Below are positions 1 to 11,000 of a stretch of 64,000 bases of DNA, piece by piece. The first letter of the stretch is position 1. Each line of letters starts with the position of its first letter. The translations under genes and the position numbers were made by a program. The stretch is from Anadara kagoshimensis (taxonomy: Eukaryota; Mollusca; Bivalvia; Arcoida; Arcidae). The DNA lies in the NCBI GenBank assembly GCA_021292105.1, contig CM037863.1, forward strand, positions 3,736,892 to 3,800,891. Direction: 5' to 3'. Below the pieces are notes generated by a model. It did no database searches and was not told where the DNA came from. It was given only the letters and a program-made list of their open reading frames with translations.

Positions 1-1065
1 TAGACTATGTAGATACATGTACTATGGATATGTATAGACTATCATGGTCAAACACACTAGCCTACTGGATCTAATACAGCATTGTGCCCATTTCTATTTA
101 AAATATTATTAAAAAATTAAATCAAGTTTAAAAAAAATAGGAAGTATTGAAATGTGCACATTTTCATTTTTCATTTTATCATAATTCTTATTTATTCAAC
201 TAATAGAGTATGAGACTTTAAAATAACAAGAGTTCAGAAATTTATTTAAAAAGGAAAAAATATGCACATTTTTATTTATTATATTCCTTATTCATTTAAC
301 TAATAGTAATAATAATGTCATATACCATTTTTTTATTTAATCATAAAATACAATATGACAATATACCATTTTTGAATGTATTTTATGATTAAATTAAAAA
401 AAATGGTATATGACAATAATAATAATATCTATTTTGTTAAAGTTTCAAAAGTAATCAATGCAATAAAACATTTTAACCTAAATGAAATACAATAAGATTA
501 TTCCCAGCCATTTTGACTTGATACACTAAAATTGAAGGAAACAACATTGAAGATGACTTAGTTAAAATTAACAATTACATTTAAATAATTATCTATTGAA
601 CGGATTTAATTATACTCAAATTAACAAAACAGAGTGACGAAAAATAAATTTATAACTAATATATTAGATTTTCAAACGGTTCGTGATAAAATTATCATTC
701 AAATACATCACATTTAATAATAATAATAATAACACCGCGCAGTTACTACCTCTAAAATAAATAAATCTGTGATGTTAAGTGCCTACCATGACACAAATAA
801 CATGATCCAGGTAAAGTGATGGGTTAGGTTAGATTTTTAGTTAATTTGGAAATTAATTGATTATTGAAACAAGTAGGTAAACCGTCACGCATGAGTCCCT
901 ACTGTTCAATAGGAACAGTATGTTCAAATTTTGTTCTCATTAACTTTTAGAATATTATTTTGCATTTCGACCATGCCTCGATCATGTCCTGATTGTAAAA
1001 ATAAAAAGTAATATTCTTGTATATTGATCATACTTTTTGAACAATATTTGTGACTTGAGAATGAT

Positions 1066-1068
<3 letters not shown>
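1..1068. other. AT-rich spacer with no recognisable gene
   Basis: This stretch is AT-rich with frequent stops in every frame. It holds short A/T tracts, a (TAA)n run near 720-733 and the palindrome annotated separately at 317-414. I see no exon, RNA gene or recognisable transposon in the remainder. Confidence 0.6.
317..414. repeat. Palindrome of about 98 bp, foldback or MITE-like
   Basis: The left arm (317-351) begins GTCATATACC and the right arm (378-414) ends GGTATATGAC. The arms are reverse complements over about 35 bp with one or two length differences, separated by a loop of about 26 bp. Both sides are flanked by AAT-rich sequence, so a target duplication cannot be told from the microsatellite background. 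It could be a tiny foldback element or a palindrome formed by replication error. Confidence 0.7.

Positions 1069-1112
<44 letters not shown>
1069..1112. repeat. (TC)n microsatellite
   Basis: An uninterrupted CT dinucleotide run. The apparent minus-strand reading frame across it, rich in Glu-Arg, is an artefact of the repeat. Confidence 0.95.
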
Positions 1113-1296
1113 AATTGTTACAGATGGCCTTGTCCTTACCAGTGCCAGGTTTACATAGCATTCTTTTCACAGTTCAGGTCGATAAAATAAAATAAAATAA
1201 AATATTGCAATTAACTATTCAGCTCATTGGATTTGTCGGTTCAATTAGATGAATATCAAATCATCTAGTTATGAAAAAAACATAAGAAAAATCATA

Positions 1297-1412
1297 GTAT
1301 TTATTTATTTTTATTTATTTATTTATTTATGAAGTACATAATAAAGCTAAAATGGGATGTTTAAAAAAACGAAGATTTATGCTAGATTGCAGTGTTGATG
1401 CTGAGAAAAATT

Positions 1413-1463
<51 letters not shown>

Positions 1464-1482
1464 TTATTTATTTATTTAGTAT
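1297..1482. repeat. Two (TTTA)n microsatellite blocks
   Basis: TTTA runs occupy about 1297-1330 and 1414-1482, separated by ordinary AT-rich sequence. The same motif recurs at about 16,101-16,141, and its complement TAAA recurs in the transposon at 47.6-47.85 kb. Confidence 0.9.
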
Positions 1483-3830
1483 TTATGTAAAAACATTAAT
1501 ATAGCTAGAATAGAATATTTAAAAACGCTGCTTTAATTTTTATTTAAACTTAGAGTAAGCATCAGCATATAAGACGTCGACAAACGTATTTAAAACAAAT
1601 ACTTGAAACATTTATTAAATTACGATTTTGTGCAAATTTTCAATTACCTGGTACACATGTTAATTTTTTTCATCATTTTATTACGAGATGCATTCAAGTC
1701 ATTAGTGTCTAAATACTGATTATAATCCGTCTGTGTTTAGCCAGAGACATATAAAACCCCGATTGGATTTTTGTTGATCTATAATCACTTATTGCTCTGC
1801 AAAATTGAAATATTATCTAACAGGTCACGCTTGACTGAACACAACTACCATCTCACCTGTATCCGTGTATATATGGTCAGTATAGGGCGACTTTTAATGT
1901 AAGGGCAGATAACCCTTCAGATCGGGCCTCGATTTCTGCGTATGTTTTCACTAAGACAAACTTATCGTGAAAGTTAATTTTCAAAAATGGTTTTATTTAT
2001 ACCAAATATTCAGCTAAAGCCTATATCGCGAAAGTTTATACTTGCGAAATTGTTTTTGTAAGAGAATCGCTAAAGTTAATATCCAGGAATAAAATTTGGT
2101 TTAGAGTATTTATAATCACAAGACTAAATGGGTTTAAGAACCACAAAATGTACTTTACAAAAGCACTAGACATATTTAACAAAGGTTATGATGTTTTATG
2201 AAAACACATTTATAATAAAAAGGATATAGGTCACCATTAATGCTTTGATTAGAGGTGAACATCTAATTGTTACTATGACATCTTCAATAGGATGAAATAG
2301 AAGTCACCTGCTATAGGCAAAGATTCAGAAACTTTGCCTATGTGTTGCAGTAATGGCATTTTTGCAGGGTTTTTTGTACAGCGTTCACGATAGTGAACGC
2401 GTGTACGTTGCTATCGCTTTCTTCCAAGATATCGAGCTTCTTTGCTATGAAATTATAAGATATGAGTACACCTGGAAATAGTGCGCCTGGTAAATGAGCG
2501 TGAAAGAAATATATCTGTTTTATCGTGAGATATGTATTCTGAGACGGGTAATGCATTTGGTTACATATGCAAATTTGGAATAAATTTTCGAAATACATTT
2601 TGGAATCTAGTAAAATATTGCGACGGGATGTATCTAATAATTTCTGCAATTTGGCGAACTGATCTCATGTTTACAATAAAAAGTAGTTCGAGAAGTTGGC
2701 GTCCTACGATGTAAAATCATAAATTTGTTATGAAATGAACAGCAATGGCAGGTTGTTTAATTAATTCTTTGTGAAATCTACGGAAATTTAAATTTATTTT
2801 TAAGGTTATGATAACGTATTTTGATGTTGAGGCAATTGTGTCATATTTTAAAACTGTTTATCGATTAGATTTTACTTTCGTGAAAGGGAGATAATTCGTA
2901 CAGTTGTTGTGTGCAAATCTTAAATACAGTCTTACCAGTTCCGAACAGGGTTTTATATAAGCGCTGCTGCAGACGTCATCCACAAGCAGAGGAAATAAAA
3001 TTTATGTGGTGTAATAATACAAATGTTTACTGATTCCAAAATATCGACACCTGTCCTCAAAAACACGTGGTAGTATGTTTTCTTGAAAAAAGCATTTTCG
3101 TTATCACGATTTGTTTACTTCGTTAAACTAGGTCACCAACAATCTGTCGACCTGTCCTGCACATACATTTAGCAGTTGAAGTTTATATTATTTAAACAAT
3201 TAATGCCCATACATTCAAGTAGAAGCAAATTGAGAAAGTAATTTTGCGATTCCTTTAATTGAACGGGATTGAAATTTTAGATTATTCGGTAGTAAAAATT
3301 CGGAACTGGTAAAACAACTGTAGATCTACTTCACCATTAACATGAAACGGGAATATTGTGAGTGATAATCAGCAGTTAATTAAAACCCAGATTAACAGCA
3401 AATGATCCAGTTACATACAACCGCTAGAATGTACCCTCTCATAGCGACGGTAGGATCTGCAAAACTTTACTTTCTCTCTATCCGAAATGACAAAACGATC
3501 GCGTACAATTTTTTTAAATTTTAATTACCGATTATCTTTTTTATATATTGATGAAATTATCATTTTCTACCATTTAATTCAGCAATACATTTCCAAAAAA
3601 AAAAAAACATCCGTCGGACTATGCATAGATCGAACCGACCCCACCCCGAATTTTCGCTTATATTCTGTCTTGCCACAATACAATTTTCCCAACTACGCTG
3701 TACAACAGCACGACAGTGCTATGTTTTATTATGCCATCCCTATCTGTGGCACAGGGCATCATTTTATTTTAAGTTCCTATTCAAAACAACCTTGAATTTC
3801 AATTTTGTAATGCTAAGTATTTGGCAATAG
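1483..3830. other. Unassigned intergenic or intronic DNA
   Basis: No protein family is recognisable in this stretch. The longest open frames, about 100 codons at 2338-2649 (minus) and 3487-3795 (plus), show no motif I recognise and no convincing splice context, so I do not call them genes. GGGAGATAATTC-like phrases (about 2886) recur elsewhere in the window and are probably decayed repeats. Confidence 0.45.
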
Positions 3831-3832
3831 AA

Positions 3833-4020
3833 CTACCCACTTTCAAGTCCTGGGTCAGACCCTGTCCAACATGGAGAATAGTTTTAGATTTTCCAAAACA
3901 CCTTACATCTGTAATTCTTTAAACAGTTGTTCCCCAATTTTCAAGTCTTGATCAGACCAGACCAGGGTTCAAACCCTTACCTGTCACATACATTTTGCGT
4001 GCACGCACCCAGCAGCTGAA
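3833..4020 (-). mobile_element. Degenerate tRNA-derived SINE fragments
   Basis: Read on the minus strand, 3927-4020 contains a box B-like GGGTTTGAACCC followed by TCTGATCAAGACTTGAAA. 3833-3871 reads GTCTGACCCAGGACTTGAAA followed by GTGGGTAGT. The same body phrase (GTCTGACCCAAGACTTGAAA, then GTGGGTAGTGACTG) follows the tRNA-like head of the SINE at 18,005. This therefore appears to be one or two decayed copies of that SINE family. Box A and the 3' tail are not clearly preserved. Confidence 0.6.
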
Positions 4021-4317
4021 AATAAATAATTAGATAATATATTATTTACTGGAATTTTGTCTGTTTCCAAACGAGACATGAAGTGGTATCAAATATGTTT
4101 TGTTCATATTTTGTAATAAATGTTATATTATGATTTAGGTAGAAATATAAATAATGTATCAATTTAAGAGCTTTAACAATAAATTTATTGTGTAAATTTA
4201 ATTCAATGATTTGATTTATAAAATGAAATTAAAATTTCTGTTTCTAAATCCACATTTATAAATTTACATTATTTGTTTCAGAACAAGTGAAGAACTATGA
4301 AGGTAATTTCCTAAGTA

Positions 4318-5300
4318 ATCTCTCTTTCTCTCTCCACCTCTCTCTGCCTAACTCTGCCTCTCTCCCCACCTCTTTCTTTCTCTCTCCGTCTTGCTCTCTA
4401 CCTCTCTGTCCACCTCTCTCTGCCTCTCTCTCCACCTCTTTCTTTCTCTCTACCTCTCTGTCCACCTCTCTCCACCTCTCTCTCCACCTCTTTCTTTCTC
4501 TCTACCTCTCTGTCCACCTCTCTCCACCTCTCTCTCCACCTCTTTCTTTCTCTCTCCGTCTTTCTCTCTACCTCTCTGTCCACCTCTCTCCACCTCTCTC
4601 TCCACCTCTTTCTTTCTCTCTCCGTCTTGCTCTCTACCTCTCTGTCCACCTCTCTCTGCCTCTCTCTCCACCTCTTTCTTTCTCTCTACCTCTCTGTCCA
4701 CCTCTCTCCACCTCTCCACCTCTTTCTTTCTCTCTCCGTCTTGCTCTCTACCTCTCTGTCCACCTCTCTCTGCCTCTCTCTCCACCTCTTTCTTTCTCTC
4801 TACCTCTCTGTCCACCTCTCTCCACCTCTCTCTCCACCTCTTTCTTTCTCTCTCCGTCTTGCTCTCAACCTCTCTGTCCACCTCTCTCCACCTCTCTCTC
4901 CACCTCTTTCTTTCTCTCTCCGTCTTGCTCTCTACCTCTCTGTCCACCTCTCTGCCTCTCTCTCCACCTCTTTCTTTCTCTCTACCTCTCTGTCCACCTC
5001 TCTCCACCTCTCCACCTCTTTCTTTCTCTCTCCGTCTTGCTCTCTACCTCTCTGTCCACCTCTCTCTGCCTCTCTCTCCACCTCTTTCTTTCTCTCTACC
5101 TCTCTGTCCACCTCTCTCCACCTCTCTCTCCACCTCTTTCTTTCTCTCTCCGTCTTGCTCTCTACCTCTCTGTCCACCTCTCTCTGCCTCTCTCTCCACC
5201 TCTTTCTTTCTCTCTACCTCTCTGTCCACCTCTCTCTCCACCTCTTTCTTTCTCTCTCCGTCTTGCTATCTACCTCTTTCTCCCTCTCTCTTTCACTCCT
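4318..5300. repeat. CT-rich minisatellite, about 0.98 kb
   Basis: The array is built from CTCTCTGTCCACCTCTCTC-type phrases. A recurrent marker, CCGTCTTGCTCTC, is spaced alternately at about 66 bp and 110-118 bp, so two monomer types of roughly 50 and 66 bp are combined into a higher-order unit. The strongly pyrimidine-biased plus strand has almost no stop codons in any frame, which creates long spurious open frames on both strands (Leu/Ser/Pro-rich on plus, Glu/Arg-rich on minus). I do not regard these as genes. Confidence 0.9.
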
Positions 5301-5397
5301 TTTCAATATTCAAAATGGCTCGATTCTGTCATTTTTAGGCTTTTTCAGTCAAAATTAAAATATTAGTGGAAGGTACAAATGGAAGTTCCTCCTACCC

Positions 5398-5983
5398 ATG
5401 ACAACTCGTACCCAACCCGAGACAATAATAATCTTAAACCTATGCATTTTTTTTACATCAAGACAACTCGTACCCAGAAAAACAATTTAAGAAAATTAAG
5501 TTTTATTATTATTTTAGTTCAAAACTTAGTAGTAGATAAGTATTAATTTTAACATTTAAACACACAACTATCAAAGTTTACAGTTGTCCTACAGGAATTC
5601 AGTTGACAAACTTGTGTGAAAAATATTAGCAGTAACATGAGTAACATGAGTATTCTTGATTGATGAAAGAAATGGGTGAGGAAGGGGGTTTTCTAGTCAT
5701 GACTAATAACTTTGAAATAGTTAAATAACATCCATTAAAAGATAAAAAATGATCTAAATATTATGAGATTAAAAAGAAGTTTTATCAGTTTATTTCCTTC
5801 CATTGTTTTCTTGGGTATGAGTTGTCTCAGGTTGGGTACAAGTTGTCTTTGGGTACGAGATGTCTTGCTTACGAGTTATCTTAGTATTGGTATGAGTTGT
5901 CTTGGTATGGATACAAGTTGACGTGAGCTGCTGAGTGCAAGTTGTCTTGGATACAAGTTGTCTTGATACCACTGGTCCCAATC
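5398..5983. repeat. Inverted-repeat cluster of ACAAGTTGTCTT motifs, possible MITE
   Basis: 5400-5425 reads GACAACTCGTACCCAACCCG followed by AGACAA. Its reverse complement recurs almost exactly at 5822-5847. Further short copies of (T/G)ACAAGTTGTCTT-type phrases follow to about 5975 in one orientation, and two opposite copies lie at 5398-5480. The AT-rich middle has no coding potential. A related run of the same phrases is at 37,655-37,750. A foldback-type non-autonomous element is plausible, but no target duplication was identified. Confidence 0.5.
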
Positions 5984-7381
5984 CTCCAACATTTTTGGTC
6001 TCGGTTTTTACACCGATATGGTGTTCAAAAATCGTCTCACTAATAAAACCAAATTATTTGTTTTAAATATAAGTGAAAGAATCTTTACTGGGATGTAAAA
6101 CTCCATCATTTATCCTATCTTGCTCAGTCCGTTTCAATCCCTGTAACTGTAAGTGTCCCCTTAAGCGACCACATGTGGTTGTCTACTCTTTTTCAAACGC
6201 TACAATGGTGTCTTTAGCATGCACGGAGACAAGAGACCTTGATTTTAATTCTCATTCCAAAGACTACTTTAGTACTGAGCTTTTTACAACTCTTAGTAGT
6301 AAGGACAGAATATGAAAATCATCTCGGAAAATTTCCAAGTCCAGAGTGAGTAATGATGTGCCAATGATGGATTTAATCGACTATTGATCGAATTTGCCTA
6401 CCTTCATTTTAAGTGCTTGATTAAATAATTGAATGATTGATGATCGGTTCCCTTTTTAATGGGAAGAATATATAGACAGAAAACGAAAAATAAGACAGGG
6501 GTATGGCTGCTGCTCTTCCCAGTGGAAGGTTATCAGTGGCTGGTCTCCTGGATCTAAGACTAGATGCAGGGTATGGTTATGTTTTTTTAATTTTTCCAAG
6601 TTATGTACACATGGCACAAACTTCAAGTTAGATTAATTAAGCTGAAAATGCCAGTTCAAAACAAAACTAAATTTGACATCTGAAAGTCCATAATTTGTAC
6701 ATAATAATGAACAGATGTTCATTTCCAGTGTGTTACAAAAACAATTATTTCTTATTAGTAGTTTCGGTCATCTATTATGAAAATCGAACCGATTCCCATC
6801 AAGTGCTATGAATGAGGTTCAAACCCAAAACCTTTTGACACCGAAAGCCAGTGATAGTACCACTCTTCCATGTCTGCCCACCTAAGTCGACTCGAGTTGT
6901 GTAATAAATATTACATGCTTGATCACTCTAGTGAGTACATATAGATTAGAGTATTACACCTCACTCTGTAGAGACTGAATTGCATTTTACTCTTGCCAGG
7001 GTTTCTATCACGCTAGTATCTCCAGTTTTCTTGTTCTTTGAGTGAAAACGAAGAGTGTTTAACATGTACTAGATGTACATATCACTAATACAGCGACAAG
7101 GAAATCCTAGTTTTGTAGCCATCAGCATCAGCTAGATCTGGATTTTGCTTCCAAGGATAAAATGAAATGATAATTTTCTTTGAACTTCTGAATACATACT
7201 ATGATATTCTATTCCCAACATAAAACTAAATATATATCTCAATACAAAATCCTGTCATTGGCATCTCAAGTTTTACTACATATACTGCGATTCACTTTTG
7301 GATTAAGGTTATTGCCTATTTCCACCAAATCTAAAAAGTAGGATACAACTTTCTTCACCTTGCTGGCTTTATTGAAATCAA
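5984..7381. other. Unassigned spacer
   Basis: No gene, RNA or clear repeat recognised. A short open frame at 6073-6315 (80 codons) is rich in Ser, Cys and Thr but has no recognisable domain or splice context. Confidence 0.45.
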
Positions 7382-7395
7382 TGATATGTGACATT

Positions 7396-7730
7396 ACATC
7401 ATACGGTAGCTCAATTGGTAGAATGCTCCCTTTGTATGTGGAAGGTTGTGGGTAACAAGGGTAAGAACTCCGTCCGAGTCTGACCAAGACCTAAAAGTAG
7501 GTAGTGGCTGTTCTTTCACAAAGCACTTGGCATTGAGAAATCAAAGTCACAGCTCCTTCGGAAGAGGCCGTAGAAACTTATGCCTCATGGCATGTTGAAG
7601 AAACCTCCCTGCACATTGCCAGAGTGCTTTACAAACATAAAAATTTCCTGTGTTTTAACCTATAGCTGGTAATGTCTCGATATAAGTGAATATTCTTGGG
7701 ACTTAAAACCCTATTCAATCAATCAACCAC
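7396..7730 (+). mobile_element. tRNA-derived SINE, nearly complete, with target duplication
   Basis: The head has a box A-like GGTAGCTCAATTGGTAGAAT at about 7404. The body includes GTCTGACCAAGACCTAAAAG and GTAGGTAGTGGCTGTTC, shared with the SINE at 18,005. The 3' end finishes in TTAAAACCC followed by an (AATC)n tail, a LINE-type end. Flanks TGATATGTGACATT (7382) and TGATATGTGACCTT (7731) form a target-site duplication of about 14 bp with one mismatch, marking both ends. It has no coding capacity and would have used a partner LINE for retrotransposition. Box B is damaged. Confidence 0.8.
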
Positions 7731-8049
7731 TGATATGTGACCTTGTCCTTTGACCTACAACCTAATTGTGGTTCCTGATGATTGTCTCATGTTGGTATAG
7801 ATTTGTTCCCATGTTTGAACAAAATCCATGCATAGATTTGATAGTTATGCATTGAACTATGTCTGTATGGGGTGGGGTAGGGTGTAACAATTTGTCTTGC
7901 AATATCTAAAGTAACAATTGGAACATATTTAGATTAAGAATTTTAACAGGTTGGATCATTTTGGGTCTTAATGTGATTTGCTTTAGCATGTTGTATCAAA
8001 TTTGGCAAAAATTTGTGCAATTGAATACTGTTCCATACATGATCTAAAT

Positions 8050-11000
8050 GCAAGGTGCCCCAAATCATGATAATGGAAAATATGTATCTGCCTTGATGTA
8101 TAATGTCAAATACTACAGTAATATGGTGACACAGTGTCTATATGTCATCTGCCTTTAGATATAGTGCCACATACTACACAACAGTGGTGACATAGTGTGT
8201 ATCTGTCATCTGCATTCTGTTACAATGCCATATAATACAGCACAGTGGATACATAGTGTGTATCTGTCATCTACCTTTAGGTATGGTGCCACACACTACA
8301 GTACAACGGTGCCAGTGTATCTGTCTTGTACCTTTAGGTATGGTGCCACACACTACAGTACAAAGGTGTCATAATGTGTATCTCTCATGTAACTTTAGGT
8401 ATGGTGCCACATACTACAGTACACTGGCAACATAGTGTGTATCTGACATCTACCTATAGGTATGTTGCCACATACTACAATGCACTGGTGACAAAGTGTA
8501 TATCTACCTTTAGGTATGGTGCCACACACTACAGAACAATGGCGACATAGTGTGTATTTGTCATGTACCTTTAGGTATGGTGCCACACACTACAGTACAA
8601 AGATGCCATAGTGTGTATCTGCCATGTTCCTTTAGGCATAGTGCCACACAGTACAGTACAAAGGTACCATAGTGTGTATCTGTCATGTACCTTTAGATAT
8701 GGTGCCACATAATACAGTACAGTGGTGACAGTTTGTATCTGTCATGTTCCTTTAGGTATGGTACCACACACTACAGTACAATGGCAACATAGTTTTATCT
8801 GCCATCTACCTATAGGTATGGTTGGTTGGTTGAATGTTGCTTAACATCGCATCAGCAATTTATTAGCTATTCACGACGAGAACTATTTAATTAATCTCTA
8901 TGGATTAATCTATGAACAATTTTTGTGTATGCATGTGAAGTGCGAGTGTGTTGTATGGTCTGCCTTGTACTAGCGCGCTCTCGGGGCGACTTTACCATGC
9001 AAGATCACCGAGTCAGTACACTGCAGACAAGCGTACTACTCCCCCAGTCCATTATACTGATACCAGGTGAATCAGTAAAGGCCAACGGTAAGGAAAATTC
9101 ACTTTCCCACATGTGGTCCAAGTGGGACTCGAACTCACAGCTGTGAGAGACCCTGGATTTGAAGACTAATGTCTTATCCATTAGGCCACCGCGCCCTCTC
9201 CTATAGGAATGGTGCCACACACTACAGTGCACTGGTGACAAAGTGTATATCTGCCATTACCTTTAGGTATGGTGCCACACACTACAGTTCAATATCAACA
9301 TAGTGTTATCTGTTATGTAACTTTAGGTATGGTGCCACACACTACAGTACAATGGCAACATAGTGTGTATCTGCCATCTACCTATAGGTATGGTGCCACA
9401 CACTACAGTGCACTGGTGGTATGGTGCCACACACTACAGAGCAATGGCAACATAGTGTGTATCTGTCATGTACCTTTAGGTATGGTGCCACACACTATAA
9501 AGATGCCATAGTGTGTATCTGCCATGTTCCTTTAGGCATAGTGGCACACACTACAGTACAAAGGTACCATAGTGTGTATCTGTCATGTACCTTTAGATAT
9601 GGTGCCACATAATACAGTACAGTGGTGAGTTTGTATCTGTCATGTTCCTTTAGGTATGGTGCCACACACTACAGAACAATGGCAACATAGTGTGTATCTG
9701 CCATCCATCTATAGGTATGGTGCCACATACTACAGTGCACTGGTGACAAAGCGTATATCTACCATCTACCTTTAGGTATGGTGCCACACACTACAGTACA
9801 ATGGCGACATAGTGTGTATCTGTCGTGTACCTTTAGGCATGGTGCCACACACTACAGTACAAAGATGCCATAGTGTGTATCTGCCATGTTCCTTTAGGCA
9901 TAGTGCCACACAGTACAGTACAAAGGTACCATAGTGTGTATCTGTCATGTTCCTTTAGATATGGTGCCACATAATACAGTACAGTGGTGACAGTTTGTAT
10001 CTGTCATGTTCCTTTAGGTATGGTGCCACACACTACAGTACAATGGCAACATAGTGTGTATCTGCCATCCACCTATAGGTATGGTGTCACATACTACAGT
10101 GCACTGGTGACAAAGTGTATATCTGCCATCTACCTTTAGGTATGGTGCCACACACTACAGTACAATGGCGAAATAGTGTGTATCTGTCATGTACCTTTAG
10201 GCATGGAGCCACACACTACAGTACAAAGATGCCATAGTGTGTATCTGTCATGTACCTTTAGGTTTATTGCCACACACTAAAGTACACTGCACTGTGGTGA
10301 CAGTTTGTATATTTCAGGTAACTTTAGGTGTGGTGCCACATACTACAGTACAGTGGCAACATAGTGTGTATCTGTCATCTACCTATAGGTATGGTGCCAC
10401 ACACTACAGTGCACTGGTGACAAAGTGTATATCTGCCATTACCTTTAGGTATGGTATGTACCGTTAGATATGGTGCCACACACTACAGTACAATGGCAAC
10501 ATAGTGTTATCTGTCATGTACCGTTAGGTATGGTGCCACACACTACAGTACAATGGCAACATAGTTTGTATCTGCTATATTCCTTTAGTTATGGTGCCAC
10601 ATACAACAGTACAGTGGCAATATAGTGTGTATTTGCTATATTCCTTTACGTATGGTGCCACATACTACAGTACAGTGGCAACATAGTGTGTATCTGGTTT
10701 CTACCTTAATGTATAGTGCAATATATTACAGTACAGTGGCAACATAGAGTGTATCTGCTATATTCCTTTAGGTATGGTGCCACATACTACATAATACATA
10801 GTGTGTATCTGCCATGTCATCTACCTTCAGGCATAGTGTCAAATTCTACACTACAGTAGGGACATAGTGTGTATCAGTCATGTTTCTTTAGGTATGGTGT
10901 CACACTACAGTACAAAAATGCCATAATGTGTATCTGCCATGTACCTTTAGATATGGTGCCACATAATACAGTACAGTGGTGACAGTTTGTATCCCTCATG

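Noticed and set aside
2338..2649. 103-codon minus-strand open frame
   Set aside because: No recognised motif, no splice or start support, and length compatible with chance in this region.
4287..5366. A 359-codon Leu/Ser/Pro-rich open frame and several overlapping long frames
   Set aside because: They are produced by the stop-poor CT-rich minisatellite, occur in several frames and on both strands, and contain no domain.
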